This document shows positions 1 through 11,007 of a DNA stretch of 64,000 nt, piece after piece (position 1 is the first letter of the stretch; every line of letters starts with the position of its first letter). Both the position numbers and the translations under genes were made by a program. Source of the stretch: Acidovorax sp. Leaf160 (GTDB taxonomy: Bacteria > Pseudomonadota > Gammaproteobacteria > Burkholderiales > Burkholderiaceae_C); NCBI RefSeq assembly GCF_001424265.1, contig NZ_LMOV01000028.1:1-64000 (forward strand). The letters are read 5' to 3'. The notes below the pieces were generated by a model. It was given only the letters and a program-made list of their open reading frames with translations. It searched no databases and had not been told where the DNA came from.

Positions 1-30
1 CGCACAGCAGGGTCGCCCTTTCTTTGGTGA

Positions 31-56
31 CTTTCTTTCGGCGAGACGAAAGAAAG
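31..56. repeat. Palindromic intergenic repeat (REP-like hairpin)
   Basis: A perfect 10-bp inverted repeat, CTTTCTTTCG (31-40) and CGAAAGAAAG (47-56), is separated by a 6-base loop and followed by a GC-rich tail. I recall this CTTTC..GAAAG element as dispersed between genes in Burkholderiales and Xanthomonas. It lies about 170 bases beyond the stop of the minus-strand cardiolipin synthase gene. Its role (mRNA 3' end, nucleoid site or inert repeat) cannot be read from the sequence. Confidence 0.6.
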
Positions 57-137
57 TTACTCGCCCGCCGGGGCGAAATCCCGGCCCCGGGAAGCAAAGA
101 CCCAGCACCCGCCAGCACCGCCCGGGCAGCGCGCAAA

Positions 138-163
138 GGCTTAGACAAGCTCAGCCCGAACGG
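138..163. repeat. Dispersed repeat, GGCTTNGACANGCTCNGCCCGAACGG type, copy 1
   Basis: This 26-base stretch recurs at 53469-53494 with 23 of 26 bases identical. Both copies are intergenic. The family is familiar from Comamonadaceae intergenic DNA (recollection). No function is visible. Confidence 0.6.
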
Positions 164-226
164 CCAGCAGATCAGCAGGTCGACAGTCAACGAGATCGAT
201 GACCGCCTGCCAGGCGAGGCCCCACG

Positions 227-1615
227 CTAAAGCTGAAACCCCACAGCCCGCACCACCCCTTCCGCCACATCCCGCCCCCAGGACGGCCTGCGCCCCCGAT
301 AAGGCGCTGCCCGAGCGATCTCCGCCCCACACCAGTCCGCCAGCCAGCGCACCTGGGCGGGCGAGTAGAACGCCGCCATCGCCTCGTAGTTGAGGAACAG
401 GCTGCGCGCATCCAGGTTGAGCGACCCGCACAGCGCGACCTCGTCATCGATCAGCACCGCCTTGGCATGCACCATGTGCGGCGCCAGCCAGACCTGCGCG
501 CCGGCGGCAGCCAGTTCGCGCAGCGACCGCTCGCGCGCCCAGTCGGCCAGGCGATGGTTGGAGCGCGCGGGCACCAGCAGGGTCACCTGAACGCCGCGGC
601 GGCAGGCCAGGCACCAGGCTTCCAGCAGTGCGTCGTCCGGCACGAAGTACGGCGTGAAGGCCACGATGCGTTCGCGGGCATGGTAGGCGGCGGCCACCAG
701 CAGGGCATGCACGGTGTCGTCGGCGTGGTCCGGGCCGCTGGGCAGCCACTGGGCGAGCGGGCCCTCGGGCGGCTCGGGCACCGGCGCCAGGGGCAACACG
801 GTGCGGGGCGCGCGGCCGCTGGCGGCATGCCAGTCGGCTGCGAATTGCAGCGCGGCCTGCACGGCGAGCGGGCCCTGCGCCACGTAGCTCAGGTCGATCC
901 ATGCCGGCACGCCCGGGCGGTCCAGGAAATATTCGCAGGCGAGGTTGCGGCCACCGCTCCAGAGCCGCTCGCCGTCGGCCACCACCAGCTTGCGGTGGTT
1001 GCGCAGATTGGTGCGGCCACGCAAGGGGTTGTGCAGCACGGGCATGAAGCGCTGCACCTGCACGCCGTCGCGCCGCAGGCCCCGCAGCAGGCGATGGGGC
1101 ATCTGCAGGCTGCCGACCGCGTCGACCAGCAGGCGAACGGCCACGCCCCGCTGCACGGCCCGCAGCAGCCCCTGCGCCACCAGCCGGCCGATCTCGTCGT
1201 TGGCGAAGACGAAGGTGCAGACGTCCAGGCTGCGCTCGGCGCCATCGATGGTGTGCATCAGCCCGCGCAGGGCGGCGGAGCCGTCGGCGTGCATGTCGAC
1301 AGCGTGGTTGCGCTGCGCCGGGGCCAGCTCCATGCAGGCCAGCAGTTCCGCAGCCCAGGCGGGTCCGCCTTGGGGCAGCGGCGTGGAGGAAGCCAGCCGT
1401 GCATGCCGCACCGGCCGGCCGAACTTGCGTGTGCCGACCAGCAGGAAGAGCGGCACGGCGAAGTACGGAAAAGCGATGATGGCCAGCACCCAGCCCATCG
1501 CCGCCGAGGGATGGCGCCGCTGGTAGCCGATGCGGGTGGCCATGACGTAGATCAGCAGCCCCACGGCCACGAATACCGCATGGCCCAGGCCCGACAGCAC
1601 CGCGACGCGGATCAT
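227..1615 (-). CDS. Cardiolipin synthase / phospholipase D family
   Basis: 462 aa. It has the classical bacterial cardiolipin synthase layout. Two hydrophobic segments (about residues 5-25 and 38-60) form the N-terminal anchor. Two HKD motifs follow: NHRKLVVAD in the first half and VHAKAVLIDD near the C-terminus, each with the H-x-K-x4-D catalytic pattern. The family condenses two phosphatidylglycerol molecules to cardiolipin at the inner membrane. The start ATG overlaps the TGA of the upstream sensor kinase (ATGA), so it looks translationally coupled to a two-component system. The family assignment is firm; which Cls paralog this is (ClsA, B or C type) is not settled here. Confidence 0.9.
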   Translation of the reverse strand: MIRVAVLSGLGHAVFVAVGLLIYVMATRIGYQRRHPSAAMGWVLAIIAFPYFAVPLFLLVGTRKFGRPVRHARLASSTPLPQGGPAWAAELLACMELAPAQRNHAVDMHADGSAALRGLMHTIDGAERSLDVCTFVFANDEIGRLVAQGLLRAVQRGVAVRLLVDAVGSLQMPHRLLRGLRRDGVQVQRFMPVLHNPLRGRTNLRNHRKLVVADGERLWSGGRNLACEYFLDRPGVPAWIDLSYVAQGPLAVQAALQFAADWHAASGRAPRTVLPLAPVPEPPEGPLAQWLPSGPDHADDTVHALLVAAAYHARERIVAFTPYFVPDDALLEAWCLACRRGVQVTLLVPARSNHRLADWARERSLRELAAAGAQVWLAPHMVHAKAVLIDDEVALCGSLNLDARSLFLNYEAMAAFYSPAQVRWLADWCGAEIARAAPYRGRRPSWGRDVAEGVVRAVGFQL

Positions 1616-3195
1616 GCGCAGCCGCCGCCGCCCGCGCGCAGCGCGGAGGGCTGGAGTTCAGGCGTGTCCACCGCCACCAGGGTGGCATGCAGCGGCAGGC
1701 GCACCGCGATGCGCAGCCCGCCCAGGCGGTCCGAGCGGCCCAGCTCCAGCGTGGCCCGGTGCATGCGCGCGATGGTCTGCACGATGGACAGGCCCAGGCC
1801 ACTGCCCGCGATGGGGCGGCCCTGCGCATCGGCCTGCGCAGCGCGGTGAAAGCGCGCCAGCACCTGCGCACGGTCTTCCTCGGCGATGCCGGGGCCGCTG
1901 TCTTCCACCACCAGCTGCAAGGCGGCCGGCTCGCCGTGGGCGTGTGCGTCGGCGTTTGCGTCGGCGTCGGCCCCGGGTCCACTGCCCTCACCCACCGCGG
2001 TCACGCTCACGTCCACCGTACCGCCCGCGGGCGTGTACTTCAGGGCGTTGTCGATCAGGTTGCGCAGCAGGATGCGCAGTGCCTCCGCATGGCCCGGCAC
2101 GGCCACGGGGTCGGCACGGCCCAGGCCCAGGTCGATGCCGCTGGCCTGCGCCTGAGCGGCGGCGTCCACCACGGACTGGCGGGCCAGATCGGCCAGCACC
2201 ACGGGCTGCGCGGGAGTGCCCGCCGTCAGCCGGGCCTCCTGGCGGGCCAGGGCCAGCAACTGCTCCACCAAGGCCGTCGCGCGGTCGATGCCGGCGGCCA
2301 GCCGCCCGACCGCCCGCTCCCGCGTGGCCTCGTCGGGCGCGCGCTGCAGGCCCTGCACCTGCAGCTTGAGCGCCGCAAGAGGCGAGCGCAACTCATGGGC
2401 GGCGTCGGCCACGAAGTGCTGCTGCGCCTCGAACGCCCGCTGCACGCGGCCCAGCAGCAGGTTCAGCTCGTCGACCAAGGGCCGGACCTCGGCGGGCAAC
2501 GCGTTCCCATCGACGGGCGAGAGGTCGTCCGCCTGCCGCCTGGCGACCTGGCGGCGCACGCGCTCGACCGGGGCCAGCGAACCGCTCACTGCCCACCACA
2601 CGGCCAGCGCCAGCAGCGGCGCGAGCAGCGCGATGGGCGCGGCGGTGCGCAGCGCCAGCGCCCGCGCCATGTCGCGCCGCGTGGCCATGTCCTGCGCCAC
2701 CTGAATCACCTGCGCCCGGGTCTGGACCGACAGCACGCGGTAGGTGGTGCCGTTGGCGTTCACGTTGGAGAAGCCCAGCACGGCGCGCTGCGGCAGGGCG
2801 GCCCCCACCGCCGATTCGTACACGCGCAGGCCGTCGGAGGACCACACCTGCACGACGAATTCATGGTTCTCCACTTCGCCCGGCGGCAGCGGCGCATCGC
2901 CCGACGGCAGCGAGGGCAGCCCGGGGCGCAATGCCTGCGCCATCTGCTGCATGTGGTAGTCGAACAGCAGGTCGGCTTCGGCCAGCGCAGCGCGATAAGC
3001 CAGCCCGACCTGCGCCAGCGCAGCGCATGCGATGGCGGCCAGCAGGAACCAGAGCAGGCGCGCGCGCAGCGACGGTGCGCGGGCGCCCGCCCCTGAGGGC
3101 GAAGACGCGGGTGCCGGGGCGGGCGCGCCGGGTGCGCCGGGTGCGTCCGCGTGGGCGCCGTGGGCGCTGTTGGCACTGCGGGCGGGCCCGGTCAT
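1612..3195 (-). CDS. Two-component sensor histidine kinase (QseC/TctE-like)
   Basis: 527 aa. The N-terminus is Pro/Ala-rich and cytoplasmic. A first membrane segment (about 45-65) is followed by a short periplasmic sensor, a second segment (about 175-195) and a HAMP-like linker. The HisKA box reads FVADAAHELRSPLAAL with the phospho-accepting His. The HATPase domain has N-box NLIDNALKYTP, DSGPGIAEED and GSGLGLSIV. The start ATG at 3195 was chosen because it overlaps the response-regulator stop as ATGA. An upstream in-frame extension exists but would lie inside the regulator gene. The ligand is unknown. It most likely signals to the regulator encoded just upstream. Confidence 0.9.
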   Translation of the reverse strand: MTGPARSANSAHGAHADAPGAPGAPAPAPASSPSGAGARAPSLRARLLWFLLAAIACAALAQVGLAYRAALAEADLLFDYHMQQMAQALRPGLPSLPSGDAPLPPGEVENHEFVVQVWSSDGLRVYESAVGAALPQRAVLGFSNVNANGTTYRVLSVQTRAQVIQVAQDMATRRDMARALALRTAAPIALLAPLLALAVWWAVSGSLAPVERVRRQVARRQADDLSPVDGNALPAEVRPLVDELNLLLGRVQRAFEAQQHFVADAAHELRSPLAALKLQVQGLQRAPDEATRERAVGRLAAGIDRATALVEQLLALARQEARLTAGTPAQPVVLADLARQSVVDAAAQAQASGIDLGLGRADPVAVPGHAEALRILLRNLIDNALKYTPAGGTVDVSVTAVGEGSGPGADADANADAHAHGEPAALQLVVEDSGPGIAEEDRAQVLARFHRAAQADAQGRPIAGSGLGLSIVQTIARMHRATLELGRSDRLGGLRIAVRLPLHATLVAVDTPELQPSALRAGGGGCA

Positions 3196-3851
3196 GCCTT
3201 CGGAACCATGTAGCCCACGCCGCGCACGTTCAGCACCAGTTCGGCGCCCAGCTTCTTGCGCAGGCCGTGGATGTACACCTCCACGGCGTTGCTGCTGATC
3301 TCCTCGCTCCAGCCATAGAGCTTTTCTTCCAGTTGCTGGCGCGACAGCACCGCGCCGGGCCGCGCCAGCAGCGGCTCCAGCACCGCCCATTCCCGGGCCG
3401 ACAGCACCACGGCCTGGCCCTGCACGGTGACTTCGCGGGTCGCAGGGCAGATGACCACGCCCTGGTGCTCGTACACCGGCTCGGCCCGGCCGGCCGCTCG
3501 GCGGGTGAGCGCGCGGATGCGCGCCAGCAGCTCGTCCATGTCGTAGGGCTTGAGCAGGTAATCGTCGGCACCCGCGTCGAGGCCCTCCACCCGCTGGGCG
3601 ACGGCGTCGCGGGCGGTGGCGATCAGCACGGGTGTGCGGTCCTTGCGGGCCCGCAGGTCGCGCAGCACGGACAGGCCATCACGGCGCGGCAGGCCCAAAT
3701 CCAGCAGGACCAGGTCGTAGGTCTGGGTGCGCAATGCCGTATCGGCCAGGGCGCCGTCGCGCGCCCAATCCACGGCGTGGTGATCGGCGCGCAGCAGGTC
3801 GTGCACGGCTTCGCCGATCATGGGGTCGTCTTCCACCAGCAGAAGGCGCAT
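3192..3851 (-). CDS. OmpR-family response regulator
   Basis: 219 aa, full length for the family. The receiver domain has the acidic pocket (EDDP near residue 7), phospho-acceptor Asp in LVLLDLGLP (about 51) and the conserved Lys in LLKPYDMDELL (about 101). A C-terminal winged helix contains the recognition-helix region NAVEVYIHGLRKKLG. It is the first gene of the regulator - kinase - cardiolipin synthase unit, each joined by a 4-base overlap. The closest family types are QseB/TctD/PmrA. The target promoters are unknown. Confidence 0.93.
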   Translation of the reverse strand: MRLLLVEDDPMIGEAVHDLLRADHHAVDWARDGALADTALRTQTYDLVLLDLGLPRRDGLSVLRDLRARKDRTPVLIATARDAVAQRVEGLDAGADDYLLKPYDMDELLARIRALTRRAAGRAEPVYEHQGVVICPATREVTVQGQAVVLSAREWAVLEPLLARPGAVLSRQQLEEKLYGWSEEISSNAVEVYIHGLRKKLGAELVLNVRGVGYMVPKA

Positions 3852-4069
3852 GGGACAGGATTCCGGTCAGAAGTCAAGGCGCCCCCGCCGGGGCGCTGGA
3901 CAGGGGGCCATCAATACGGCGACGGCGGCAGCGGCGGAGGTGGCGGCTGCGGCGGCAGGGTCGGTGCGGGCGACAGTCATGCCGCCAAGGATAGCGGCTG
4001 CGATGTTCCCGCAAGGCAGGACGGCGCCTCGGCAGCGGCTTGCCGAGCCGCCGCCCGGGGCCCGCCCCG

Positions 4070-5623
4070 TCACCCCAGCCGCACGGGCACGAAGATCTTG
4101 TTGCCGTCGCGCTCGATCAGCAAGGCCACCGACTTGCCGGACTTGGACACCGCCTCGCGTACCTGGTCGAGCCCCTGGGCCGGCGTCCCGTTGACGGCCA
4201 GCAGCACGTCGCCGGGCGCCACGCCCGCCTGCGCAGCCGGGCCGCGCACCTGCTCGATCAGCAGACCGCCCTCCACGCCTGCCTCACGCCGCTCCTGCGG
4301 GGTCAGCGGCCGCAATGCCAGGCCCAGCTGGCCCTTGCCCACCCCCTTCTCGCCCGCGGCGGCCTGGGCCGCCTTCCTGTCGCTGGCGTCGCCCAGCGTG
4401 GCGACGATCTCTTCCTTCTTGCCGTGGCGCCACACCTCCATGCGCGCCTGGCTGCCGGGCGCCGCCTGGCCGACGAAGGCCGGCAGGTCGCCCGAGGCCA
4501 CGATGGGCTGGCCGTCGATGCTGCGGATCACATCGCCCGACTTGAGCCCCGCCTTGTCGGCCGGCCCGCCGGGCTCCACACCCGCCACCAGAGCGCCCTC
4601 AGGCTTGTCGAGCTGGAACGAGTCGGCAAAAGCCTGGTTCACTTCCTGCACCGACACGCCGAGCCGCGCATGGCTGGCCTTGCCGGTGGCGAGGATCTGG
4701 TCCTTCACCTTCGCCGCCACCTCGATCGGAATGGCGAACGAAACGCCCTGGTAGCCACCGGAGCGGCTGTAGATCTGCGAGTTGATGCCCACTACCTCGC
4801 CGCGCGTGTTGAACAGCGGGCCGCCGGAGTTGCCCGGGTTCACCGCCACGTCGGTCTGGATGAAGGGCACGAAGCTGTCGTCCGGCAGGGCTCGGCCCTT
4901 GGCGCTGACCACGCCGGCCGTCACGCTGTTCTCGAAGCCGAAGGGCGAGCCGATGGCGAGCACCCATTCGCCCACGTTCAGCGCCTGCGTGCTGCCCAGC
5001 TGCACCACGGGCAGGTGGCTGGCGTCGATCTTCAGCACCGCGATGTCGGTCTTGGGGTCGGAGCCCAGTACCTTGGCGCGGAACTCGCGCCGGTCGGTCA
5101 GCTTGACCGTGACACTGCTGGCGCCCTTGACCACGTGGGCGTTGGTGAGCACCACGCCATCCGGGCTGACGATGAAGCCCGAGCCCTCGCCCTGCATCGG
5201 CACTTCGCGCTGGGGCTGCATGCGGCCGCCGCCACCGGGCATGCCGAAGCGCTTGAAGAATTCGTAGAACGGATCGTTCGGGTTCATGCCCTGCGCACCG
5301 CGCTGCTGCGCGGCCGGGGTGTCGTCGTCATCGTCGTCGCCCTCGTCCCCCGCGCCGCCGAGCGACGTCTTGGTGGTGCCGGTCACGCTGATGTTGACCA
5401 CTGCGGCGCCATTGCGCGCCGTGATCTGGGCGAAGTCCGGCATCGCCACGCCGCCGGAGGGCAGGCCACCGGGTGCCGCCGCCGCCGCGACAGCCACCGG
5501 CTGCGGCACCGCGGCGTGCCCGGGCCGCATGTTGGTGACGAGCCCTGCGCCGGTCGCACCCACGGCGCCCGCAGCGATCAGCGCCAGGGTCAGGCGGCGT
5601 GGGGTGGAGAGAATGGAGTTCAT
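4070..5623 (-). CDS. Do/DegP-family periplasmic serine endoprotease
   Basis: 517 aa. ATG 5623 was chosen because it gives a clean signal peptide (MNSILSTPRRLTLALIAAGA) and has GAAAGGT as a ribosome binding site. The trypsin-like domain has catalytic His163 (TNAHVV), Asp193 (TDIAVLKID) and Ser266 (GNSGGPL). Two PDZ domains follow (about 295-385 and 420-510), as in DegP/MucD. An acidic run of Asp residues at about 95-101 lies in the linker before the protease domain. The family degrades or chaperones misfolded envelope proteins. The gene stands alone, about 200 bases beyond the two-component operon start. Confidence 0.93.
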   Translation of the reverse strand: MNSILSTPRRLTLALIAAGAVGATGAGLVTNMRPGHAAVPQPVAVAAAAAPGGLPSGGVAMPDFAQITARNGAAVVNISVTGTTKTSLGGAGDEGDDDDDDTPAAQQRGAQGMNPNDPFYEFFKRFGMPGGGGRMQPQREVPMQGEGSGFIVSPDGVVLTNAHVVKGASSVTVKLTDRREFRAKVLGSDPKTDIAVLKIDASHLPVVQLGSTQALNVGEWVLAIGSPFGFENSVTAGVVSAKGRALPDDSFVPFIQTDVAVNPGNSGGPLFNTRGEVVGINSQIYSRSGGYQGVSFAIPIEVAAKVKDQILATGKASHARLGVSVQEVNQAFADSFQLDKPEGALVAGVEPGGPADKAGLKSGDVIRSIDGQPIVASGDLPAFVGQAAPGSQARMEVWRHGKKEEIVATLGDASDRKAAQAAAGEKGVGKGQLGLALRPLTPQERREAGVEGGLLIEQVRGPAAQAGVAPGDVLLAVNGTPAQGLDQVREAVSKSGKSVALLIERDGNKIFVPVRLG

Positions 5624-5855
5624 GGCAGACCTTTCGGTAGGTTGTTGCATGAACGCCAGTGTCGGCAGCGACACTTAGGCCGGGCTTAGGCCGGGCTTAG
5701 GCCGCGCCTGGGCCGGGCCTGGGCGGCGGGGCACGGAAACCATCCGGAAAGCCGGACGGGCCACGGCAGGCGCCGCCACGCCGGGGAGACGAAGCCCGCA
5801 GGCCGGAAGGCGTCTGCCAGGACGCTCCCACGGCCGGCGCGCAGGTGCTGTGCCG

Positions 5856-7907
<2,052 letters not shown>

Positions 7908-8102
7908 GGTGGGAGGGACGGAAGGGGCGTGAAACGAAAAACCGGGCGCCCAGGGGCGCACACCGCCCATCGTAGCGTGCGCTGCACAAGACGGGCGCGC
8001 CATCATGGCGGAAGAAGCGCCGCGCAGGCGACAAAACCGCCTTCCGGCGTGGAAAGCGCGTTCGGCGGGGCGCCCGGCGGCCGCGCTGGTTACCATTGGG
8101 CG

Positions 8103-9014
8103 ATGTTCAGTTATCGCCACGCCTTCCATGCAGGCAACCATGCGGACGTGCTCAAGCACACCGTGTTGATTGCCACCCTGCAGCATTTGACCCAGAAAGA
8201 CGCGGCGCTGACCGTGCTCGACACCCATGCGGGGGCCGGTCTCTACCGGCTGGACGGCGACTATGCCAGCACCAGCGGCGAGGCGGCCGACGGCATCGCC
8301 CGGCTGCTGGCACCGGCACCGGCTGACGCCAAGGGGGCGGCATCCGCGCCGCTGTCCCCTGCCCTGCAGGCCTATGTGGACGTTGTGCGGGCCTTCAACC
8401 AGGGCACGCAGACCCGCGTGTACCCCGGCTCCCCCTTCATCGCCCAGCACCTGCTGCGCAGCCACGACAAGCTCAAGCTGTTCGAGCTGCACCCGACCGA
8501 CCTGCGCTCGCTGGCCGGCAACGTGGCCCAGCTCGAAGCCGGCCGCCAGGTGGCCGTGCTGCACGAGGACGGGTTCGAGGGTGTGAAGAAGTTCCTGCCC
8601 CCGCCGGCCCGCCGCGCGCTCCTGCTCTGCGATCCCAGCTATGAAATGAAGAGCGACTATGGCCGCGTGCTGGACATGGTGGCCGACTCGCTCAAGCGCT
8701 TCGCCACCGGCACCTATGCCGTCTGGTACCCGATCATTCCGCGGCCCGAGGCGCACGACCTGCCGCGCCGCCTGAAGACCATGGCCGTGAAGGCGGGCAA
8801 GCCCTGGCTGCACGCCACGCTGACGGTGAAGAACAGCAAACTGGTCGAGAACGCCGAAGGCGAGAAGCGCCGGCCCGGCCTGCCCGCCAGCGGCATGTTC
8901 CTCATCAACCCGCCTTTCACGCTCAAGGCCGCGCTGAAAGACGCCCTGCCGCAGATGGCCGAACTGCTGCAGCAGGACCGCCACGCCGCGCACAGCCTCG
9001 AATCGGGCGGCTGA
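8103..9014 (+). CDS. rlmJ: 23S rRNA (adenine2030-N6)-methyltransferase RlmJ
   Basis: 303 aa. The N-terminal signature MFSYRHAFHAGNHADVLKH is characteristic of RlmJ. The SAM-binding motif is LDTHAGAGLY, and the motif IV region is LLCDPSYEMKSDY. E. coli RlmJ has DPPY at this place (from memory), so the third residue is Ser here. C-terminal INPPFTL is also family-typical. The enzyme methylates A2030 of 23S rRNA. The gene is monocistronic, divergent from the Ser/Thr kinase and convergent with the RlpA-type gene. Confidence 0.93.
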   Translation: MFSYRHAFHAGNHADVLKHTVLIATLQHLTQKDAALTVLDTHAGAGLYRLDGDYASTSGEAADGIARLLAPAPADAKGAASAPLSPALQAYVDVVRAFNQGTQTRVYPGSPFIAQHLLRSHDKLKLFELHPTDLRSLAGNVAQLEAGRQVAVLHEDGFEGVKKFLPPPARRALLLCDPSYEMKSDYGRVLDMVADSLKRFATGTYAVWYPIIPRPEAHDLPRRLKTMAVKAGKPWLHATLTVKNSKLVENAEGEKRRPGLPASGMFLINPPFTLKAALKDALPQMAELLQQDRHAAHSLESGG

Positions 9015-9017
9015 CCG

Positions 9018-9055
9018 GCCCCGCTGCCCGCGGCTGGCGCCCCGGCCAGCGGGGC
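9018..9055. terminator. Hairpin between convergent genes
   Basis: A 9-bp inverted repeat, GCCCCGCTG (9018-9026) and CAGCGGGGC (9047-9055), has a 20-base GC-rich loop. It sits in the 90-base gap between the convergent rlmJ and RlpA-type genes, where a shared terminator would be expected. There is no T-run on either strand, so it is not a canonical Rho-independent terminator. Confidence 0.35.
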
Positions 9056-9106
9056 ACGGACGCCATCCCGCCCATTCCCCCATCCCGGCCGTGCCGCCTG
9101 CGCGGC

Positions 9107-9943
9107 TCAGTCCGCCTGGTCCTTGTCCGGGCAGCCGCCATCGTCCTCGGCGGCCAGCGCCGTGATGGCCACCGACTTGGTGCCCAGCCCCAGCATGCCC
9201 AGCTGTTTGGCTGCGGCCTGGCTCAGGTCGATGATGCGGCCGGCCGCATGCGGCCCCCGGTCGTTGATGCGCACCTGCACCGAGCGGCCGGTCGAGAGGC
9301 TCCGCACGCACACGCGCGTGCCGAACGGCAGAGTGGGATGGGCGGCGGTGAGCGCATACATGTCGAAGCGCTCGCCGCTGGCCGTGCGGCGCTTGTGGAA
9401 CCGCGCGCCATACCACGACGCCATGCCCTGCTCGTCCGGCTCGGCATCTTCACCGGCGTCCGGGCCGCGCAGGCCCTCGCCGGGCTTGTCGCGCTCCAAC
9501 GAATACATGCCGTTCGGCCCCGGCACGCCTGCCGGCGCAATGGACGGCACGACGGTGGAAATGGGCGGCAGATCGGCCTCGCGCTGCGCCGGGCGGCGCC
9601 CGGGGGCCGCGGCTGCAGCGTCGGCAGCCGCTCTGGCCGAAGCGCCTTCTCGGGAGGCTGAACCGGAACCGGAACCGGAACCGGCGTCGGCAGGCGCAGC
9701 GGCAGCGCTCCTGGGCGGCGCGATCAGCGTGCGCAGCGGCGCACGGGAGGGCGCGGCTGACGGGACCGCTGCGGCAGGGCTGTCGCCGTCCCCGGCTCGG
9801 TCGCCGCCTGGCACCGGCGGCGCCGAGGGCACCGCGCATGCCGTCAACACAAAGACGCTGGCGAGCACGGCGGAGCGGCGCAGCGTGCGCGGGGAAAGGC
9901 TCACCAGCAGATGACGAAGACCGGCGACCGCGATGCGCCTCAT
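9107..9943 (-). CDS. RlpA-type septal lytic transglycosylase-like lipoprotein
   Basis: 278 aa from ATG 9943. The signal region ends in a lipobox, LTAC, so it is a predicted outer-membrane lipoprotein. A long low-complexity Ala/Pro/Ser linker includes a GSGSGS stretch encoded by repeated GGAACC units. The C-terminal double-psi beta-barrel has the RlpA signature GMASWYGARFHKRRTASGERFD, LPFGTRVCV and RINDRGPHAAGRIIDLS with the catalytic-type Asp. The SPOR domain found in many RlpA proteins is absent. A GTG 16 codons upstream is an alternative start. RlpA cleaves denuded glycan strands at the septum; that role here is inferred. Confidence 0.85.
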   Translation of the reverse strand: MRRIAVAGLRHLLVSLSPRTLRRSAVLASVFVLTACAVPSAPPVPGGDRAGDGDSPAAAVPSAAPSRAPLRTLIAPPRSAAAAPADAGSGSGSGSASREGASARAAADAAAAAPGRRPAQREADLPPISTVVPSIAPAGVPGPNGMYSLERDKPGEGLRGPDAGEDAEPDEQGMASWYGARFHKRRTASGERFDMYALTAAHPTLPFGTRVCVRSLSTGRSVQVRINDRGPHAAGRIIDLSQAAAKQLGMLGLGTKSVAITALAAEDDGGCPDKDQAD

Positions 9944-10146
9944 GCGGTCCGCGCCGGAAGGTGGGCTGTGCGGCGGGCGCCGACACGCCACCAGGGGGCG
10001 TTGGAATTTTTCATCGGCGCGATGTTAGCCGAGCCTTTCGGGGCCGCGTAACGAGTCGCAGCCGGGCGCGAAGGGCGGGCCGTGTGGACTGCCGGGTGCG
10101 CAAGGCCGTCGCCCCGCTGGCCCGGAAAACCCGGCGCCGATCCTGC

Positions 10147-11007
10147 TTACAGGCCCAGGCGCCGGCACAGCTCCAGCGTGGCCCCGCTCTGGTTCATGGT
10201 GTAGAAGTGCAGCGCCGGCACGCCGCGCGTGCGCAGTTGCTCGCACAGTTCGGCAACCACGTCCAGGCCGAAGGCGCGGATGCTGGCCACGTCGTCGCCG
10301 AAGCCCAGCAGGCGCAGCCGGATCCAGCGCGGGATCTCGGCGCCGCAGGCGTCGGAAAACCGCATCAGCTGGGTCGAGCCCAGGATGGGCATGATGCCGG
10401 GCACCACCGGCACGTCCAGGCCCAGGCGGCGCGTCTCGTCCACGAAGCGGAAGTAGGCGTCGGCATTGAAGAAGTACTGGGTGATGGCCGAGTCGGCCCC
10501 CGCCCGCACCTTGGCGGCGAAGGCCTGCAGGTCGGCTTCGGGCGAGCGGGCCTGCGGATGCACTTCCGGATAGGCGGCCACCTCGATGTGGAAGTCATCG
10601 CCCGTCTCCGCGCGGATGAAGGCCACCAGGTCGCTCGCATAGTGGAAGGCGCCGCCCGCGCCGTAGCCGCTGGGCAGGTCGCCGCGCAGCGCCACCAGGC
10701 GCTTGACGCCCATGGCCTTGAGCTGTGCGAGCTGGGCGCGCACCGTTTCCTCGGTGGCGCCGATGCATGAGAAATGCGATGCGGCGCTGACGCCTTCGGA
10801 CAGGATCTCGCGCACGGTGCCGAACGTGCCTTCCTGCGTGGAGCCGCCGGCGCCGTACGTCACCGAGCAGAACTCGGGTTGGCGGGCATAGAGCTGCTGG
10901 CGCACGGCGCGCAGCTTCTCGGCGCCCTCGGCCGTCTTGGGCGGGAAGAATTCGAAGCTGACCGGCAAGGCAGCGGACACGGGAGGGGAAGCGGGGCGTT
11001 GGCTCAT
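10147..11007 (-). CDS. metF: Methylenetetrahydrofolate reductase
   Basis: 286 aa, the usual length of bacterial MetF. The N-terminal SFEFFPPKT carries the family's catalytic-region Glu. SVTYGAGGST and the TIM-barrel pattern (HFSCIGATEE, ALRGDLPSG, YFFNADAYFRF) are all present. It reduces 5,10-methylene-THF to 5-methyl-THF using FAD and so supplies the methyl group for methionine synthesis. The start ATG overlaps the end of tlyA by 4 bases and is preceded by AGGAG. It is the last gene of the SAH-riboswitch-headed ahcY-tlyA-metF set, so riboswitch control is plausible. Confidence 0.95.
   Translation of the reverse strand: MSQRPASPPVSAALPVSFEFFPPKTAEGAEKLRAVRQQLYARQPEFCSVTYGAGGSTQEGTFGTVREILSEGVSAASHFSCIGATEETVRAQLAQLKAMGVKRLVALRGDLPSGYGAGGAFHYASDLVAFIRAETGDDFHIEVAAYPEVHPQARSPEADLQAFAAKVRAGADSAITQYFFNADAYFRFVDETRRLGLDVPVVPGIMPILGSTQLMRFSDACGAEIPRWIRLRLLGFGDDVASIRAFGLDVVAELCEQLRTRGVPALHFYTMNQSGATLELCRRLGL

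Noticed and set aside
3196-3390. N-terminal extension of the first sensor kinase
   Set aside because: It lies wholly inside the response-regulator gene. The ATGA overlap start at 3195 gives a normal kinase.
3867-4073. Small minus-strand frame between the response regulator and the protease
   Set aside because: It is Ala-rich low-complexity sequence from a GGC-type stretch, with no signature or ribosome binding site.
7908-9416. Minus-strand open frame extending the Ser/Thr kinase upstream through rlmJ
   Set aside because: It is antisense to rlmJ, and no kinase-related sequence precedes ATG 7907; it is a product of high GC content.
9661-9686. GGAACC repeat in the RlpA-type gene as a regulatory microsatellite
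   Set aside because: It has only about four short units and encodes a Gly-Ser linker in frame; it is too short to argue for variation.
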